A DNA stretch of 6,768 nucleotides from positions 1 through 6,768 of the forward strand of contig JAPLUJ010000269.1 of the NCBI GenBank assembly GCA_026397695.1, read 5' to 3'. Positions 5,792 through 6,768 of the stretch are shown here, one piece after another; positions within the stretch are counted from its first letter, which is position 1, and each line of letters opens with the position of its first letter. The stretch comes from Verrucomicrobiota bacterium. GTDB lineage: Bacteria > Verrucomicrobiota > Verrucomicrobiia > Verrucomicrobiales > Akkermansiaceae. The notes below the pieces were generated by a model. The model was not told where the DNA came from. It worked only from the letters and a program-made list of their open reading frames with translations, and did not search any database. The position numbers were made by a program, and so were the translations under genes.

Positions 5792-6768
5792 TCACCTTTG
5801 AATCAGGAAAATCCGGTTCTCCGTGTAGGTGATCACGGCGTCCAGTTCGCGCATGAAATCGGCGCCGAACATGCCGACGTATCCTATGTCTTCATCGTCA
5901 TCCCCGCGGGTGAGCTTGGTGGCGAGAACCTTGCGGTTGGTTAGAACCGCCGCGCCCATGGTCAGCTTGGCGATTTTCGTCACGGCGGCGGGGGCGCTAC
6001 CGCCAATGCCCCAGACTTGCTGATCCAGCGGACCAACATCGCAGTCGTATTTCTTGGCGGCGGGCAGATGGAGCAGACTGGAGTCCGCACCGGTATCGAT
6101 CATGTAGGTGACGGTTTTGCCGTTGAGCGTGCCATCGACGAAGAGATGGTTGCCGCGGCGTTCGAATTGGAACGACTGATATTTGCGCAAGGTGAGCAGT
6201 TCGTTGATCGTGAGACTCTGGCAATGCTGCAGAAACACCGCCCCCTCCTGACTCCACGCTTTCAGATAGATCTCGTCGTCGGGCAGAAAGCGCGCAATCG
6301 GCATCTGCAGGCTCTTGCCACCGATCAATTGCAAGGTGGCGACGGTCGGGGTTTTGGCAACCACCTTGCCGCGCAGCGTCTGGCCATCCTTGGTCTTGAA
6401 CAAACGGAAATCGAGCGCTCCGGTGCCATTGGCCAAGCCCGCTTCATCCTGGTCGGAGCGATCAGGGCGCAGGAAAATCCGGCGATCCGGATAGGAAATC
6501 ACCGCATCGAGCTTGCTCATGAAATCCGCGCCGAGGATGGCGTCGCCACGCGACTTCATGCCTGGCGGTTTGTCCTTGAGCAGGTCGGTCGCGAGGATGC
6601 GCCGGTCCTTGAAGACCGCCTCGCCCATCTGCAAGGTCGGCACCGGCGTCCACCCGGCGGGCGCTTCGCCCGAAACCCCGAATATTTTCTCGGTCATCGG
6701 TCCCACTTCCATGCCCGCCGCCGTGGCGAAAGGCGCATGCAGCAGGCTGGTTCCCGCACCTGTATCTA
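5792..6768 (-). CDS. Two-domain retropepsin-like aspartic protease with SHD1 linker (runs off right edge)
   Basis: The minus frame is open from the right edge to TGA at 5792-5794, over 320 residues. It contains two copies of a retropepsin-like domain. The first starts at the very edge with DTGAGTSLLH (Asp codon at 6764-6766) and continues through GVSG and GADFMSKLDAVISYPDRRIF to about 6465. The second has DTGADSSLLH (Asp codon at 6095-6097), GIGGSAP and GADFMRELDAVITYTENRIF to the C-terminus. Each keeps the catalytic Asp-Thr-Gly, a flap-like glycine stretch and the ILGAD/MFGAD-type motif. Between them, at about 6265-6410, lies FRLFKTKDGQTLRGKVV followed by ARFLPDDEIYLKAW, an SHD1 (SLA1 homology 1) domain. 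Retropepsins normally act as homodimers, so two domains in one chain could pair internally, as in pepsins. Signal peptide and true start lie right of the window. Internal ATGs at 6712 and further in are not starts because they would cut off the first catalytic site. The family is clear; substrates are unknown. Confidence 0.88.
   Translation of the reverse strand, partial: DTGAGTSLLHAPFATAAGMEVGPMTEKIFGVSGEAPAGWTPVPTLQMGEAVFKDRRILATDLLKDKPPGMKSRGDAILGADFMSKLDAVISYPDRRIFLRPDRSDQDEAGLANGTGALDFRLFKTKDGQTLRGKVVAKTPTVATLQLIGGKSLQMPIARFLPDDEIYLKAWSQEGAVFLQHCQSLTINELLTLRKYQSFQFERRGNHLFVDGTLNGKTVTYMIDTGADSSLLHLPAAKKYDCDVGPLDQQVWGIGGSAPAAVTKIAKLTMGAAVLTNRKVLATKLTRGDDDEDIGYVGMFGADFMRELDAVITYTENRIFLIQR

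Overview
The window looks like chromosomal DNA from a member of the Verrucomicrobia or a close PVC relative. This is inferred from moderately high GC, an HPr kinase/phosphorylase away from any obvious PTS operon, an FmdB-type zinc ribbon, an FHA protein with one membrane segment and a proline-rich tail, and an SHD1 (SLA1 homology 1) domain in a predicted exported-type protease, a domain that is frequent in Planctomycetes and Verrucomicrobia. No rRNA, tRNA, CRISPR array or intact mobile element is visible.

Layout, left to right. (1) Bases 1-737, minus strand: N-terminal part of an AAA-family ATPase with a clear Walker A motif; the gene runs off the left edge. (2) Bases 738-1089: no intact gene. 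The minus strand keeps a coding-like but start-less reading frame (757-1089) and a 9-bp inverted repeat near the ATPase start. (3) Bases 1090-1341, minus strand: a DUF167/YggU protein. (4) Bases 1477-2197, plus strand, divergent from the previous gene: an FHA-domain membrane protein split by a frameshift inside the FHA domain, with a C10 tract and six 18-bp repeats encoding a proline-rich tail. (5) Bases 2224-4637, minus strand: a likely three-gene operon, FmdB zinc ribbon -> single-pass membrane protein -> exported protein that resembles a MA-type metallopeptidase without its zinc site. (6) Bases 4780-5733, plus strand, divergent from the operon: hprK. (7) Bases 5792-6768, minus strand and convergent with hprK: a protein with two retropepsin-like aspartic protease domains separated by an SHD1 domain; its N-terminus lies beyond the right edge.

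Most genes appear to be housekeeping or envelope functions with no shared pathway that can be proved. The points most worth following are the two-domain aspartic protease, the broken FHA gene, the zinc-less peptidase-like protein in the fmdB cluster, and the coding remnant at 757-1089. Nothing here shows a complete new defence or mobile system.
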